From the IMG/VR virus record IMGVR_UViG_3300030380_000506, positions 1-22,944 of that record: DNA of 22,944 nt. One strand, 5' to 3'. The notes below the pieces were generated by a model, which saw nothing but the letters and a program-made list of their open reading frames with translations, was not told the origin of the DNA and made no database searches. This stretch comes from a virus. The position numbers and the translations under genes were made by a program. This document shows, in pieces, positions 22,652 to 22,944 of the stretch. Position 1 is the stretch's first letter. Every line of letters starts with the position of its first letter.

Positions 22652-22944
22652 ATGGCATTAACATTACATGGCACAGTAGCAGATAACACCGTAGCTTTAG
22701 ATAGAAGAAATGCTAAACCTATTATCATTAATGGTGATATGGCAGTTGCTCAAAGAGGTACAAGTGTGGCAAGTCTTAGCTCTGATTCATATGCTACTGT
22801 TGATAGAATGAAACAAAAATTAAATGACGCTGGTACATATACTATAAGTCAAAGCACAGATGTTCCGTCTGGTTATGGATTTACTAAAAGTCTTAAATAT
22901 GATGTTACAACTGCAAAAGATTCACCTTCTTCTGGTACATTAGG
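22652..22944 (+). CDS. partial fibre / receptor-binding protein, cut by window edge
   Basis: An open frame that continues past the right end (97 codons seen). It begins MALTLHGTVADNTV, then PIIINGDMAVAQRGTSVAS and SYATVDRMKQKL. This 'INGDM-AQRG ... TVDR' layout is common at the head of phage fibre or carbohydrate-binding modules, which are usually beta-sandwich receptor binders. GGAGAG (22641-22646) overlaps the previous gene's end and lies before the ATG, so it belongs to the same fibre operon. Function is by resemblance and position; the distal binding part is not visible. Confidence 0.7.
   Translation, partial: MALTLHGTVADNTVALDRRNAKPIIINGDMAVAQRGTSVASLSSDSYATVDRMKQKLNDAGTYTISQSTDVPSGYGFTKSLKYDVTTAKDSPSSGTL

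Overview
The window is a densely packed, single-strand (+) structural and packaging region of a tailed phage with a short tail. It looks like a T7-like podovirus, probably marine. From left to right it encodes a terminase small subunit, a cassette of very small basic proteins, a lysozyme, the terminase large subunit, portal, scaffold, major capsid protein, the two tail-tube proteins (T7 gp11- and gp12-like), three internal virion proteins (gp14-, gp15- and gp16-like) and tail fibres. The last fibre gene runs off the right edge. Protein sizes track their T7 counterparts closely. The gene order (terminase, portal, capsid, tail in one run) and the capsid sequence type recall BPP-1-like and marine podoviruses rather than T7 itself. 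The AT-rich coding sequence and the small basic proteins of types common in marine phages suggest a marine host. The parS-type palindrome (the form usual in Alphaproteobacteria) points, as inference, to an alphaproteobacterial host.

Left edge (1-286): no gene. It holds a terminator-like hairpin with a T-run (102-168), then a good sigma70-type promoter (220-248) bracketed by a perfect 11-bp inverted repeat. Region 287-2428: terminase small subunit, a non-coding gap with a G/C-rich hairpin and a second promoter, then a run of small lysine/arginine-rich genes joined by TAATG/ATGA overlaps. One of them is a 19-residue gene. This stretch is visibly richer in G+C than the rest. Region 2428-6769: lysozyme-like gene (sharply AT-rich), a small unknown, TerL, a small unknown and portal.

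Region 6770-6911 is the most unusual part. It holds a sigma70-type promoter, a structured leader and a perfect 20-bp palindrome. The palindrome contains the 16-bp sequence TGTTTCACGTGAAACA, which is identical to the consensus bacterial chromosome-partition site parS. The capsid unit follows (Bbp19-like protein, scaffold, GNAT-like protein, capsid, small decoration candidate) and ends at a strong intrinsic terminator (9611-9648). This terminator occupies the same place as T-phi in T7, between capsid and gp11-like genes. From 9660 to the right edge lie the tail tube, ejection proteins and fibres. Most genes after 10278 overlap their neighbour by one or four bases.

No integrase, repressor, RNA polymerase, replication gene, tRNA, CRISPR array, insertion sequence or evident holin was seen. 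Family names come from recognising the proteins by eye; no database search was possible.
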